Of a stretch of DNA of 11,508 nt, positions 1-9,628 are shown piece by piece (the first letter of the stretch is position 1; the number at the start of each line of letters is the position of its first letter). The DNA comes from Conidiobolus incongruus B7586 (taxonomy: Eukaryota; Entomophthoromycota; Entomophthoromycetes; Entomophthorales; Conidiobolaceae), in assembly GCA_000697335.1 (NCBI GenBank), contig JNEM01013207.1:1-11508 (forward strand), given 5' to 3'. Position numbers and translations under genes: made by a program. The notes beneath the pieces were generated by a model. It did not search any database. It was given only the letters and a program-made list of their open reading frames with translations, and was not told where the DNA came from.

Positions 1-1304
1 AATAAAAAATATCCCTAAATTATTTTAAAAATATTTATCAAAATATAATTTATTTAGTTTAAAATATAAAAATATATTATTAAAAATTTTATATATTATA
101 ATAATTTACAAATATAATAATTAATTATTTTTAAATAGATTATTAATTTATTAAAATTTATTAAAAAATTATTATAATTTTATTTAATATTTTATCTTAT
201 ATTTTTATAATTTTTTATAAAAAGAACTAAATTTTATTAATCATAATAATTTGTTATAATACCTTGCATTTTAATTACAGCTTAGTAAGATTTGTTGATT
301 TAAATTTATTCTAATTTTTTTAAGTTATAGTTATATTTTAGTCTATTTATATTATATTTTTATTAATTAATATTAGTTTAAGTTTTGATATATATATTGA
401 ATATATATTATTAATATTAAATTGCTTAGATAAGTCTTTAGTTATAAAAAATGGTTACTTATAATATAGATATTTACTTTATATGTAACTCAAAATAGCA
501 ACAAAAAATAATATTTTTAAGTTAAATTATCTTTAAATAATATTTTTTTTAACTATAAAATGGAAAATATAATAATAAAGGATAATTGTAAATATATTAT
601 TTTCTTTGTAATCTGTTTATAAATTTTAAATAATTTTAAATGATTTATGATTTAGTTTTAATAACACTAAAATAAAAGACTATTAATAATTACTATTTAA
701 TTAAAATATTATTAAATATAAAGTAAATTTTTTATCAAAAATATTTTAATTAGAAATTAATTAATAAATATATATAGTTATGAAATATTAACTCTTATAT
801 ATATTTCAAAATTATTAATATTCAAAATTTATAATATATTAGGAAAAACAAAAATTAAAAATTTTATATTTTTTATTGAATTAATAATTTCAAAATTAAT
901 ATAATTGGAAATTTTTTATATAATATTAGTAAATTTAGATTATCTGAAATTAATTTACCATATTTTAGAAATAAATTTCAAAATAATGATTTGGTCAATA
1001 GTTAAAAATAATACATAATTTATATTTAATAAAAAACTTACAAATATTCAGAATTGGTTAGTCAATTAATTAAGAGTAGGGAACTTTTATTATTATGAAA
1101 TATTATTTTAGAGTTATTATAAATAATGGTGATTTTAACCTTGATTATTCTAATTATTAAGATTTAAAATCAAACTATAAATCATTTTTAATATTCCTTT
1201 TCTTGCCAAAGATTTAATGGAAAATAAAAAGTGTATATTTAATTAAATTGTACATAAGTTTGATTTGTAATTCTTATCTCATATTGTGATATCAACAATT
1301 AAAG
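1..1304. other. AT-rich intergenic DNA, no gene seen
   Basis: The stretch is dominated by A and T (above 85 percent by eye), with frequent stops in all frames and short runs of A, T and TA. I see no open frame, tRNA-like box, tandem array or LTR end that I can support. The composition becomes slightly more complex after about position 1080, approaching the decayed frame that follows. Confidence 0.75.
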
Positions 1305-2330
1305 TCAAAAAGTTGGTGAGTAATAAAAAAAATGAACAAAGAAAGCATGCTAAATATCAGGAGTAAAATAACAATCCAAATGCTTATTAACAATAGCAAC
1401 AGAATAGAGTTTATTAATATAATCAATAGGATAAATTCCTATAATCTCAATTGTTACTAAAGCAACAAGTAATCTTGGCAGTTTCTCTTATAATATTATA
1501 CTAGTGTTGGACATTTAACCACAATCCATAACCTTATTGAAATACCTAGCAACTAATGAATGGATATATATGGAGTTTTCATTACTTTTAAATTGGATAG
1601 AACATTTAAACACAAATCCGTATTTGTGAAATATAGCCTCAGAATTATCATCATACTACCAAAACCCATCAAAGCTGCTTTTGTAGATCATACGGAAGCA
1701 TTTGTCAAACGTAAAAAGGTCAGTTTTAATTGCAAAAATATAGATGCTGTTTTTGGTGGGTTTTTTGGTATTCAACTTAATAAATTTTGATGTTGAAAAG
1801 TTGACAAGTATTTCAACTTCTACTACTCTAACTGAATAGCTTGTAAGATTTGAGCAAAGTGATAAATTGTTGCTGAGGTAGTTTTTGTAATACTTAAGTC
1901 TGAAGAACATGTCATCTGCAGGTTCCAAAATCACTAGGGAATCAAAATTATTTATGTTGTGACAGAAATTTTAATATTCTTTTTAATTACAACAAAATTG
2001 TCATTCTACTTGATGTAAATTATTTTGTTAGTTTCCTCATTTGTGAATGTAGACACTTTCGAGAATTAAACATTCATAACTTTTAAAATATTGTGCACAA
2101 CTTAGAATGGTTTATTGGCCCAAGATTGAAGAAAGAGCTTTTCAACTTAGTCAAAATAAATCGTCATAGAAAAGTTGGAATTTATCCTTTTCACCAAAGA
2201 GAAAAGTGATGCTTGTGCAGTTGTTTATCAAATAAAACTGGAATTGGTTAGATAAAGGATTAATTATGGTCACAATATTTCAACGGTTATCATTATTTCT
2301 TTTTCCAGGTTTTTTGTTTAAAAAATATTT
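1305..2330 (-). pseudogene. Decayed protein-coding frame, unknown family
   Basis: The minus strand carries a long stop-poor frame. Its clearest part is 1970 down to 1305, about 220 codons in one unshifted frame with only a handful of stops, and it includes an uninterrupted stretch of over 90 codons (1934-1656). The translation has protein-like composition, with mixed aliphatic and aromatic residues, charged patches and scattered cysteines, and contains runs such as LVILEPADDMFFRLKYY and LPRLLVALVTIEIIGIYP. The same frame extends more weakly to about 2330, where a second frame reads almost equally well, so a frame change or lost intron is possible there. About a dozen breaks in total make a functional product unlikely. 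I do not recognise the family. It could be a dead host gene or part of an old element. Its AT-rich codon use differs from the two live genes in the window. Confidence 0.4.
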
Positions 2331-2677
2331 AAAATATTTCAAAATTTTTTAAGCTGAAAAATAATACAAAATAATATTAAATTGATTGGTATATCCACTA
2401 AAGAAGTCAATAATTATTAATATCAATTAGAAAACAACATGTATATTTTCTAATTATTGAATTCAAGCTTTATTACCAAAATTAATAATATTTTATAGAT
2501 TTAATCAACGTTTATGATAGGAGCAAATAAATTGATTTATTTAAATGTTATTCACATTATTTATAAAAATTTCTTACCAATTATTTTTAATTTAATCATC
2601 TAGGAATATTTCAACATGATTGATTATTATTTAAGAATAATAATTAATTCAAAGTCTCTCAAAACAATAAAATCAAA
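2331..2677. other. Spacer between two divergent decayed frames
   Basis: This AT-rich spacer separates the minus-strand decayed frame from the plus-strand one, so the two fossils sit head to head. If both were once genes, this would have been a shared upstream region. No convincing promoter element stands out, and no open frame of note is present. Confidence 0.5.
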
Positions 2678-3535
2678 ATGGAAAGATTTGAATCACTAAA
2701 TCAATTATACTTTATCATTCCAGGATTTTTTAAAGCTAGTAAAGAGTTCAATTCCAATATAAAAATTGTCAATTATCATTATTTCAACGGTAGCAAATTT
2801 CATGTAGAATGGATTAATGAGTTATGGTAATTGGGATGTAATGGGAAGTTTATAGAGGTTCAGGATGATATATTGATAGACAGAAACCTTGAAGTTTTTA
2901 GAATTTGTGGACGATTCCTACTTTATTTTGAAAAACACTTGTGATACTTAAATGTAAATTTACAACTTGGAAAATTACTGTAAGCTGTAAAGTTTTTAAA
3001 TATTTCGGTTGCTGACAAATTTTTACTAGTGGATGAGGTATTCCTAAAGTAACCATTAACCCACAGTTCCAAATCTTCATGTTTATCTTTACAAGTTGTC
3101 AATATCGCAACTAATAATTTTTTCATTAATATCATCTTACCTAACAATCTTCACGCCTATCTACATAAATACCAAAATGAATTATTCTTTGGTGAATCTG
3201 AATCAAAGCTTGGAGACTTCGATTAGGAATTTGGCTGCTCAATTAATTTTTTAAAATCAGCGAAGGGTTAATATATCCAAAGGGATGGCAATTTTTTAGA
3301 AATTACAAATGATGTCTATGCTGGTAATGGTATTACTTATTCTGAGAAATTGACAACTCTTTGGTTTCAATTGGATTAATATGGCGATGATTACAGTTAT
3401 GTAATTAAGTGAATTTCAAAATATTTGGGAATTGATTCTATAAAAAGTGGCTGTGGATTTAGCTATTTTCTCGAGGATATCGAATCAACTCACACATTTC
3501 AATTTCTTGTGGATTTGGAAGCTTCAAACATTTAA
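2678..3535 (+). pseudogene. Decayed protein-coding frame with ATG, unknown family
   Basis: From an ATG at 2678 a single unshifted frame can be followed for 286 codons to a terminal TAA at 3533-3535, with about eight internal stops. Sequence of this composition would be expected to show roughly twenty or more. The first 51 codons are fully open and begin MERFESLNQLYFIIPGFFKA. Later parts remain protein-like, for example NELFFGESESKLGDF and FLEITNDVYAGNGITYSEK. I see no frame change along the stretch, so decay here looks mainly like point changes creating stops. Shorter open stretches on the opposite strand in the same interval (about 3147-2898) look like shadows but cannot be fully excluded. 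I do not recognise a family. The frame lies divergent to the decayed frame at 1305-2330. Confidence 0.4.
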
Positions 3536-4990
3536 TGGTGTATCATTTAATAATTTTTTTGGTATCATTTTATTCAATATAATTTGTATATATAATTATT
3601 ATTATTTCATAATTTTGGAAGATTTTGAATAAATATAAATATTAAAGAAAATAATTGTTAGAATATGAGGCTTATATTACTATAATTTGCTTTATAATTT
3701 TATTTACTAGATTTTACATTTTCATTCAATATTATAATAAATCAATAATATATATAAACTTATAAAAACTCGAATTTAGATCACACTTAATGTTATAAAA
3801 TATCCAATGTTTTATTATGATTAGATACAAAGATTTCCTGATAAAAGAGCCATTAATTTAATCATATTATGCCAATATTTTGATTTTATAATTTTATATC
3901 AAAACTTGATAACTGTATTTTTCTGATCAAAAATTTATCAAAATTTTAGACAATGTCAACTCAAATTGATATATGTTAACTTTAAAAATGGCCGATACCT
4001 TACAATTAAAAAAATTATGAAGGTTTTATTTTCAAGTTGATACCTGATCACAAGTTATTGCTCTTACTTCATAATATCAATTTTAATAAAAATAATTGGC
4101 CTATAAACTTGCAGAAAAAACAATTCCCCAACTGAAACATCATCCAAGCAACCAATACTCTGAGGTTAATAACACTACCACTCCTAATCCCAATTTCAAC
4201 TATTCAAAATTCAAAATTTGAGAAATGGACAAAAATAGAACATTTAAAATTATACAAAATATAATAAAATAAAGCCATTTTTTATATTCCAGTTGATAAC
4301 ATGTTAAATAGCATATATTCTCAATTTCTAAGTTGGTATTATAATTTTGAAGTTATTCAAATCAATAGTATTTGATCACATTGAAGATCGAAATGATTTG
4401 AATAAAATTGAATTAATGATACATTTAAATATTTTCATTAAAATTATAAAATTATTCAATTATCTTATATACAAGAAAAATTTTACTAATTAGGTAATTG
4501 ACAATTTAAAATCTTAAATTTGAGAGTAAAAATCGACATCAGCATATAAATGCTAATAATATATTGAATTTATATCTTTAAATTGAAATTAAATGAATTC
4601 AATCCTAATTAATCATGTTCTGGATACAGAATAAGGTTAATTATTCTTTCTGATATCAATTATTGATGGATAATAATTTAAATTTGATGTAAACATATAT
4701 AACTTAATCACCAACACTTTAAATTCAAATCAATATATTATAATTAAAAAAAAATTAATAATAAATATTTTGGTACACTTGAGTTTTTCGATATTGATCC
4801 AAAATTTGGTATATCAAATGTAACTTCTAGAAAAATAGGATCTGAATTATTACTATTAAATTTTTATTACCCAAATTGTATTTATTAACAGTGTTAGGTA
4901 CCTTTTCTAATGTGATTACCTTTTAAAATCCAACTACCTTAAAAGGTTATTGAATGCCAATTTAAATATTACTAGAAAATGAAATCATGT
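3536..4990. other. AT-rich intergenic DNA with two short protein-like stretches
   Basis: This is mostly AT-rich DNA without a gene. Two short plus-strand stretches are locally richer in GC and read like protein: 4096-4221 (41 codons, containing KTIPQLKHHPSNQYSEV) and 4754-4888 (44 codons, containing FFDIDPKFGISNVTSRK). Open runs of this length are expected by chance in a region this size, neither begins with a supported start, and neither is linked to clear splice sites. They may be scraps of dead coding sequence or nothing. Confidence 0.5.
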
Positions 4991-5000
4991 TTAGGAACCG

Positions 5001-5107
5001 CCAATCACGCGTCACAACTTTGAGGTATGGTAAGGGATTGGAAGCAAAAAGGTTTTTGGTTCAATTTTCACCTACTAAATAAAGGTCCCTGAATACTTTA
5101 TAAATAA
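5001..5107 (+). promoter_or_regulatory. Candidate promoter of the NIPA-like gene
   Basis: A small island of higher GC sits 150-250 bp upstream of the start codon at 5254. It contains a CCAAT box at 5001-5005, followed directly by the palindrome ACGCGT at 5007-5012. A TATA-like TATAAATAA lies at 5099-5107, about 145 bp before the ATG. ACGCGT is the MluI cell-cycle box in yeasts, but its meaning in this organism is unknown. The only direct observation is that these GC-containing motifs stand out in very AT-rich DNA and lie in the right place. The assignment as a promoter is inference. Confidence 0.35.
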
Positions 5108-5253
5108 TCCTAATAGTACAAAATTCAAAGTTTTGATAATTTTTTTAGTTTGAAAAAAATTAAAAAAAACAATAATCTAATAATAGTTATATATTGACAA
5201 TAGTATTTAATTAATTATTTAATAAATATTATATTATCACAACTTATTTTAAT

Positions 5254-7316
5254 ATGATTATACTCACAACAATAATTCTAATACTTATTTCAAGAGTAAT
5301 TGGAGAAACTTGTAAATTAGACAGCGACTGTTATAAATTAAATTTACCCATTCAGCAAAATGATTTAACTTCTTTGGCCAATTACTTCTGCGTGAGTGGC
5401 GAGTGTAAATACCTCGTAAAAGCAGGTAAAACCCTTCCCAATTAATTTTACTTAATTATTAACTCAAAATAGGCGAATTCTGTAATCAGCCCAGCGACTG
5501 TATCGCTTACGAATATTACAAACGTAGTAATCAGAGTACTACCAATATAAACCTTTGTAGTTCCGAATTTTGTACTTTAGAAAGTAATTGCGACGGTGCT
5601 TGGAGTTTAAACAACGCTCCAAGATTTGCTCAGAGTACGAAGTGTTGTTCAGGAGTGCCTCTGGAGGGTCAGTGTCCAGCTCAGGGTCTGACTAATGTGG
5701 ATGTTTGTGGGTATTCGACACAATGTAATGCACACTATGGTGGGGCGAGCACTTGCCAGAAGGGGAAGGAACAGCAGAATATCTGGATCGGGTGCTTGTT
5801 GGTATTGTTGGCTGGTGCAGTTCTCAATCTCGGATTGAATATTCAGAAATTTGCGCTGAATTATCATAATAATCAACCACCTTTGGAGGATTGTCCCAAT
5901 CCAGATCATAACCCTCCACAAGGGAATCAACCCCATCCTTTGAGCAGAAGTAATAGTAACTATTATCCCCCTCATAGCAGTGGCCCCAGTTCGCCTAATT
6001 CAGAGAGTAATCCATCAGAAGATTTACCCGAAAGTTCGCGAAGATTGAATATTGTCATCGATCGGGAAGGTGCTCCACCACTACATCGGAATCATTCCGC
6101 TCCCGCTAGTCCAACGAGTCCGAGATCGCCGAGAAGTTTTCACCACAGGACTTTAAGTCGTGCGAGTATCCCCCACAGCGTCAGAAGTTTGAGTACTGCA
6201 CTCCAATCGGTTCGAGAACAAGCTACGAAGTGGGAGAGATTTATTCAGCGTGTAATGGCAATATGGAGCCACAGTATAGTATCTCCGTTGTGGGTATTCG
6301 GACTATTTATCTACATACTCGGAGCTCTCCTCAATTTTGCAGCGTTGCAATTCGCTCCCCAATCCCTGATCGGCCCCTTAGGATCCGTATCACTAATCAC
6401 AAACATCATTCTAGCACCATTAATTAACAAGGAAAAAATCAGTCGTTGGGATTTCTTTGGCATTTTGCTCATCATCGGAGGTTGCGTCCTAGCCGTAGTA
6501 TTCGCTGGAATCGTTCCCCAAAACTATCGAATTTGCGTACTACTAGCACTCTTCCGACGTCTACAAACTATAATTTATTTAATCGTTATCAGTTTCTTGG
6601 TACTAGCGAGTTTTTATTATATTCATACGGTTGAAAGTAATATGGCCGAACCTACAATCCCTCCGAATCCCCATTCCCAACACCGTATTAGTCAGAGTAA
6701 TTTACAGGGATTAGAGCCTGTCACTGAGGTGAATACTTCAGAAATCCATGGAGTTACAGAGAAAGTGTCTAATCCGGTGGAATGTAATGAATCTACTACG
6801 AAACGACCTTGGTATAGACGTCTATTTACTAAGATTTATAAGCACTATCAAGCGTTTATGAATACGATAACCCCCACATTCAAAGAGCCTTTGACACATA
6901 AGAGCAAACATTACAAGTACGCACTCCCTATTGCATATGCAGTAATTGCTAGTTTAATGGCTACGTTGACTACCATGTTTGCCAAAACTTTAGCCAATTT
7001 ATTCACGGAATCTGTTTTCCATGGTCGCAACCAATTTAATAACTATCTATCGTGGATTATTCTACTCGTTGTAATTGTTACTGCTCTACTTCAACTCTTT
7101 TGGATTACGATGGGACTTCAGAGGTACGACGCATTATTACAAGTTCCTGTGTTTTATGTAATTTGGACAATATTCGACATAATAGGAGGTGGTATTTACT
7201 TTAATGAATTTGCCGGATTCACAGCACTCCAATATTGTATGTTCATACTTGGTGTAGCAATTATTTTTAGTGGAGTAGCTGTTTTGAGTCATAGGATGAA
7301 AGATGCACCCTTGTAA
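5254..7316 (+). CDS. NIPA/DUF803-family magnesium transporter-like protein with Cys-rich ectodomain
   Basis: Two exons, 5254-5425 and 5473-7316, join in phase 1 to give 671 residues. The ATG is the first after an in-frame TAA 42 bases upstream. Residues 1-17 form a signal peptide (MIILTTIILILISRVIG). Residues 20-152 are an ectodomain with 15 cysteines and one NQS sequon (77-79). The NIPA core follows, with membrane segments near 161-180, 329-349, 355-374, 383-405, 422-442, 540-565, 582-604, 612-632 and 640-663. Family landmarks are NFAALQFAPQSLIGPLGSVS after segment 2 and VPVFYVIWTIFDIIGGGIYF in segment 8. NIPA proteins are membrane proteins linked to Mg2+ transport, usually about 330-450 residues in animals. 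This one is longer because of the ectodomain, a Ser/Pro-rich loop (about 188-321, predicted cytoplasmic) and a second loop (about 443-538). The family call is firm. The substrate is inferred from the family. Confidence 0.9.
5426..5472 (+). other. 47-bp spliceosomal intron in the NIPA-like gene
   Basis: The intron begins GTAAAA and ends AAATAG, with a possible branch site TTAAC about 12 bases before the end. Without splicing the first exon stops soon after the donor, while removing the intron restores one frame running to 7316. It is phase 1 and falls in the short linker between two four-cysteine modules of the ectodomain (after residue 57). Confidence 0.88.
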
Positions 7317-7345
7317 ATTTATACAACTGTGTATATATAATTTAT

Positions 7346-7351
7346 AATAAA
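7346..7351 (+). terminator. Poly(A) signal AATAAA of the NIPA-like gene
   Basis: A canonical AATAAA lies 30 bases after the plus-strand stop codon, inside the 112-bp gap to the stop of the convergent NOL10 gene. Such hexamers are common in AT-rich DNA, so the position supports the call more than the motif does. Confidence 0.5.
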
Positions 7352-7385
7352 AAGTTGAAATTGTAAATATATAAAAATGAATGAA

Positions 7386-7391
7386 TTTATT
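7386..7391 (-). terminator. Poly(A) signal AATAAA of the NOL10 gene
   Basis: On the minus strand an AATAAA lies about 38 bases past the NOL10 stop. Together with the plus-strand signal at 7346-7351 it implies that the 3' ends of the two transcripts abut or overlap in the 112-bp gap. Confidence 0.5.
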
Positions 7392-7428
7392 AATATCAAA
7401 TGTTATCTATTGAATCTATGATTGAATT

Positions 7429-9212
7429 TTAATGACGTTTCGATTTCTTATTGTGTTTAAATTGTGGTTTCGATTTCTTATTAAATTTCTTATTAAATTT
7501 GGGTGCGTAACTAGTTTCGAATTCATCTTCGGAACTATCTTCGTCACTTCCCTTACCTTCAGGTTCGCTATCTTCATCCTGAACAATAGATTTAGGCGCA
7601 GTGTCAGTTTCCTTTTGGTTAGGGTTCAACAATTTATATTCGCGACTAGTCGTATCCACTTCAAAGTCAGGATCTTCGAAAAGATTGCTGAAACGGGAGT
7701 CATCCAACAAACTAGCTTTCTTGTTTTTGGCACTGCGTTGCATCTTGTCCTCCAAAGCTTTATCCAAGAGGTGTTGGTTGACCTTAGCCTTCTTCTTGAC
7801 ACCCTCCACACGACTCTTGCGCTCGGCTGCCAACTTGTCGGCGATGCGCCGCGTCTTGTATTCCTCGATTTCGAAGGGATTGGCAATGAGCCTAGCTTGC
7901 TCGTACAAACGAATGTCCATCAAGAAACCGTGCATATAGCCACGTAACACTCGCGTACCCAACAAATGCTCCAATCCCAATTTTACCAACTCTGACCTCG
8001 TAACGAATTTGTAATCGTCGTAAATGGTAGTATGAGCTTGTTCCTCCAATTCCTCTGTGATATTTTCCAAAAAGGTACACCACTTAGGAGCTGGTCCCAA
8101 TTGAGGAATATAAAAAGTATGCATTTCGGGTCCCTCGTTAGCTAACATTAGCATACCACTATCCGGGAAGTGAACGAAATCGTTGATATCGTATTGGGGT
8201 TCTAAACTGGTAAAGTGCTTACCACTAGGTACATCCCAAATCTTGAGGATTTTACTGTCAGCTGTAGCTAATTTGGCACTGTCGCTGTGTGGAGTATACA
8301 ACCATTGCATGCGTTTAATTGGTAAACTGTATTGATGATCTTTAACGAGGTAGGGTTGGCTGCCACGTAAATCGTATAAAAGTACTTGACCTCCTGCTAA
8401 CCCTACGGCCATTTGTAATCCACTGTTGTCAAATTTGAGACTTGTAACATCAAGGTTTTCGTTAGCATTATTGATCATATGAGTAGGTAAGGTCGAAAAG
8501 ATTGAAGTGACTTTAGATCTAGATCTGGGATCCCAAAATTCCATTAAACCTTCCGATCCTCCAAATCCAATTAGGTGATGAGCTGGCGAAATGTCCATAC
8601 AGTTAATACCAACTTCGGGATTGAAGGAAGTTTGTAATGGATTCAAGAATCTTCCCTGCTCCAAATTCAATCTATAAACTTCATCTCCAGAACTTGCAAG
8701 ATATAAATCACAGCTGGGATAATGATATTTCAAATCTCTACCAAACTAAACTTCAATGAATAAAAAATTAATTTAATTAAAATAATATAAATTACCTTTG
8801 GAATTCTAGTCTTAAATCTACACTCCCCAGTTGTATGAAATTCCACATACCTATCACTTTGCAAATGTACACTCTTAGTCCAATCGTCACTCAACATTTC
8901 GAAAGCTACATTCTCAGCATTCGTATTCCTTTCAAACTTCAGCGACATCTCCCCCAAATCAAACACCTTCAGCATGGGTTTATACGTCCCCGTAGCCATT
9001 ATAAATTTCTTATCCTTTGACACTTGAAGTCGGTTAGAAGCTTCGGCAAATCCAAAATCTTGAATTAATTCGATACGACGACTGTAGTCTACATCACGTT
9101 TTAGGATGCCTTTATGCTTTTTCAGAAGGTGGTGAGGTAATTGTAGAGTTTGGGGACCTGATAAAGTATAAACTTTTATATTATTGAGTTGGGTGGATTT
9201 TAAACTTGACAT
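7429..9212 (-). CDS. NOL10: Nucleolar protein 10 (NOL10/Enp2), ribosome biogenesis WD40 protein
   Basis: Two exons, 9212-8796 and 8745-7429, join in phase 0 to give 577 residues. An in-frame TGA 27 bases upstream of the ATG supports the start. Residues 1 to about 350 form the WD40-type propeller. The sequence YHYPSCDLYLASS...EVYRLNLEQGRFLNP just after the splice junction is strongly typical of NOL10/Enp2. FWDPRSR (about 209-215), LLYDLRG and LKIWDVPSGK are blade ends. A helical, basic region follows (about 425-485). An NUC153-type motif DDSRFSNLFEDPDFEVDTTS lies at about 487-506, then an acidic Ser/Asp/Glu stretch (about 524-548) and a Lys-rich tail (about 555-577) that could act as a nucleolar localisation signal. 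In yeast, Enp2 is a component of the small-subunit processome and pre-40S particles. Human and yeast proteins are about 690-710 residues, so this one is shorter, mainly in the C-terminal region. The family call is firm. Confidence 0.95.
8746..8795 (-). other. 50-bp spliceosomal intron in NOL10
   Basis: Read on the minus strand, the intron begins GTAATT and ends GTTTAG, and is almost entirely A/T. It is phase 0, splitting the conserved IPK-FGRD boundary of the family (after residue 139). Retaining it would add about 21 unrelated residues and then a stop. The join restores the conserved sequence exactly. Confidence 0.93.
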
Positions 9213-9623
9213 TTTGAAATAATCAAGAATTAGTAATCAATATTCAAAACAAGGAAACAAATTGATTATAATATTGATCAATAGGTTGGAATTAAAAAGT
9301 ATTAATATTATTATTAAAATTTTTTTTGTTAATTTGAAATATTGATAAAAAATTTAAGGTAATAAATGATTCAAAAATTTATATGATTAGGTGTTATGTT
9401 TGAGAAATTATGGGATTCAATTTTTTTTTTCAATATAGGGGAAAATATTCAAATTATAATTAATATTCAAAATCTGGTACTATATATAAATTTGGATTGA
9501 TTATTTTGAAAGTATAGCTTTCATTATACCTCTGTTTCAAAAAACATTAATCATAGTCTTAACAATATTAATTTATTTGGCTTTGTAAGTTTTTTTGAGA
9601 TATTTATCCTCATCAATTAGTTT
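9213..9623. promoter_or_regulatory. Upstream region of NOL10, AT-rich
   Basis: About 410 bp lie between the NOL10 start codon and the LTR-like element. The stretch is AT-rich, with A and T runs (for example AAAATTTTTTTT near 9316) and no open frame. It must contain the native NOL10 promoter unless transcription starts further upstream, but no single element stands out enough to be called. Confidence 0.4.
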
Positions 9624-9628
9624 AATTT
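9624..9628. repeat. Target-site duplication AATTT, left copy
   Basis: This 5-bp direct repeat abuts the TG end of the LTR-like element and is matched exactly at 10029-10033. Five bp is a usual target-duplication size for LTR retrotransposons. AATTT is a low-complexity word here, so chance is possible. Confidence 0.5.

Noticed and set aside
3383-3394. A YGDD string in the plus-strand eroded frame, resembling a reverse transcriptase active-site motif.
   Set aside because: None of the other conserved reverse transcriptase motifs flank it, and four residues are not enough to name a family.
1305-3535. An alternative genetic code in which TAA, TAG or TGA are sense codons, which would leave both eroded frames open.
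   Set aside because: The two real genes total about 1,250 codons without a single in-frame stop and encode Gln with CAA and CAG. All three stop triplets appear in the eroded frames. Decay is the simpler reading.
3447-3632. A 61-codon plus-strand frame overlapping the end of the eroded frame.
   Set aside because: It is low in complexity, rich in F, I, N and Y in an AT-rich stretch, and is of a length expected by chance.
5020-5085. A tRNA gene, suggested by GGTTCAATTTTCACC as a B-box-like string.
   Set aside because: No matching acceptor stem, A box or anticodon arm could be formed around it.
7432-7947. Plus-strand open frames of up to 171 codons antisense to NOL10, and similar frames opposite or within the NIPA-like gene.
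   Set aside because: They overlap exons of firmly identified conserved genes and look like shadows of their codon structure.
9316-9614. Ribosome-biogenesis promoter elements (an RRPE-like A/T string near 9316 and CTCATC at 9609-9614) upstream of NOL10.
   Set aside because: The A/T string is expected by chance in this DNA, and the CTCATC lies about 400 bp upstream, further than usual for the yeast element.
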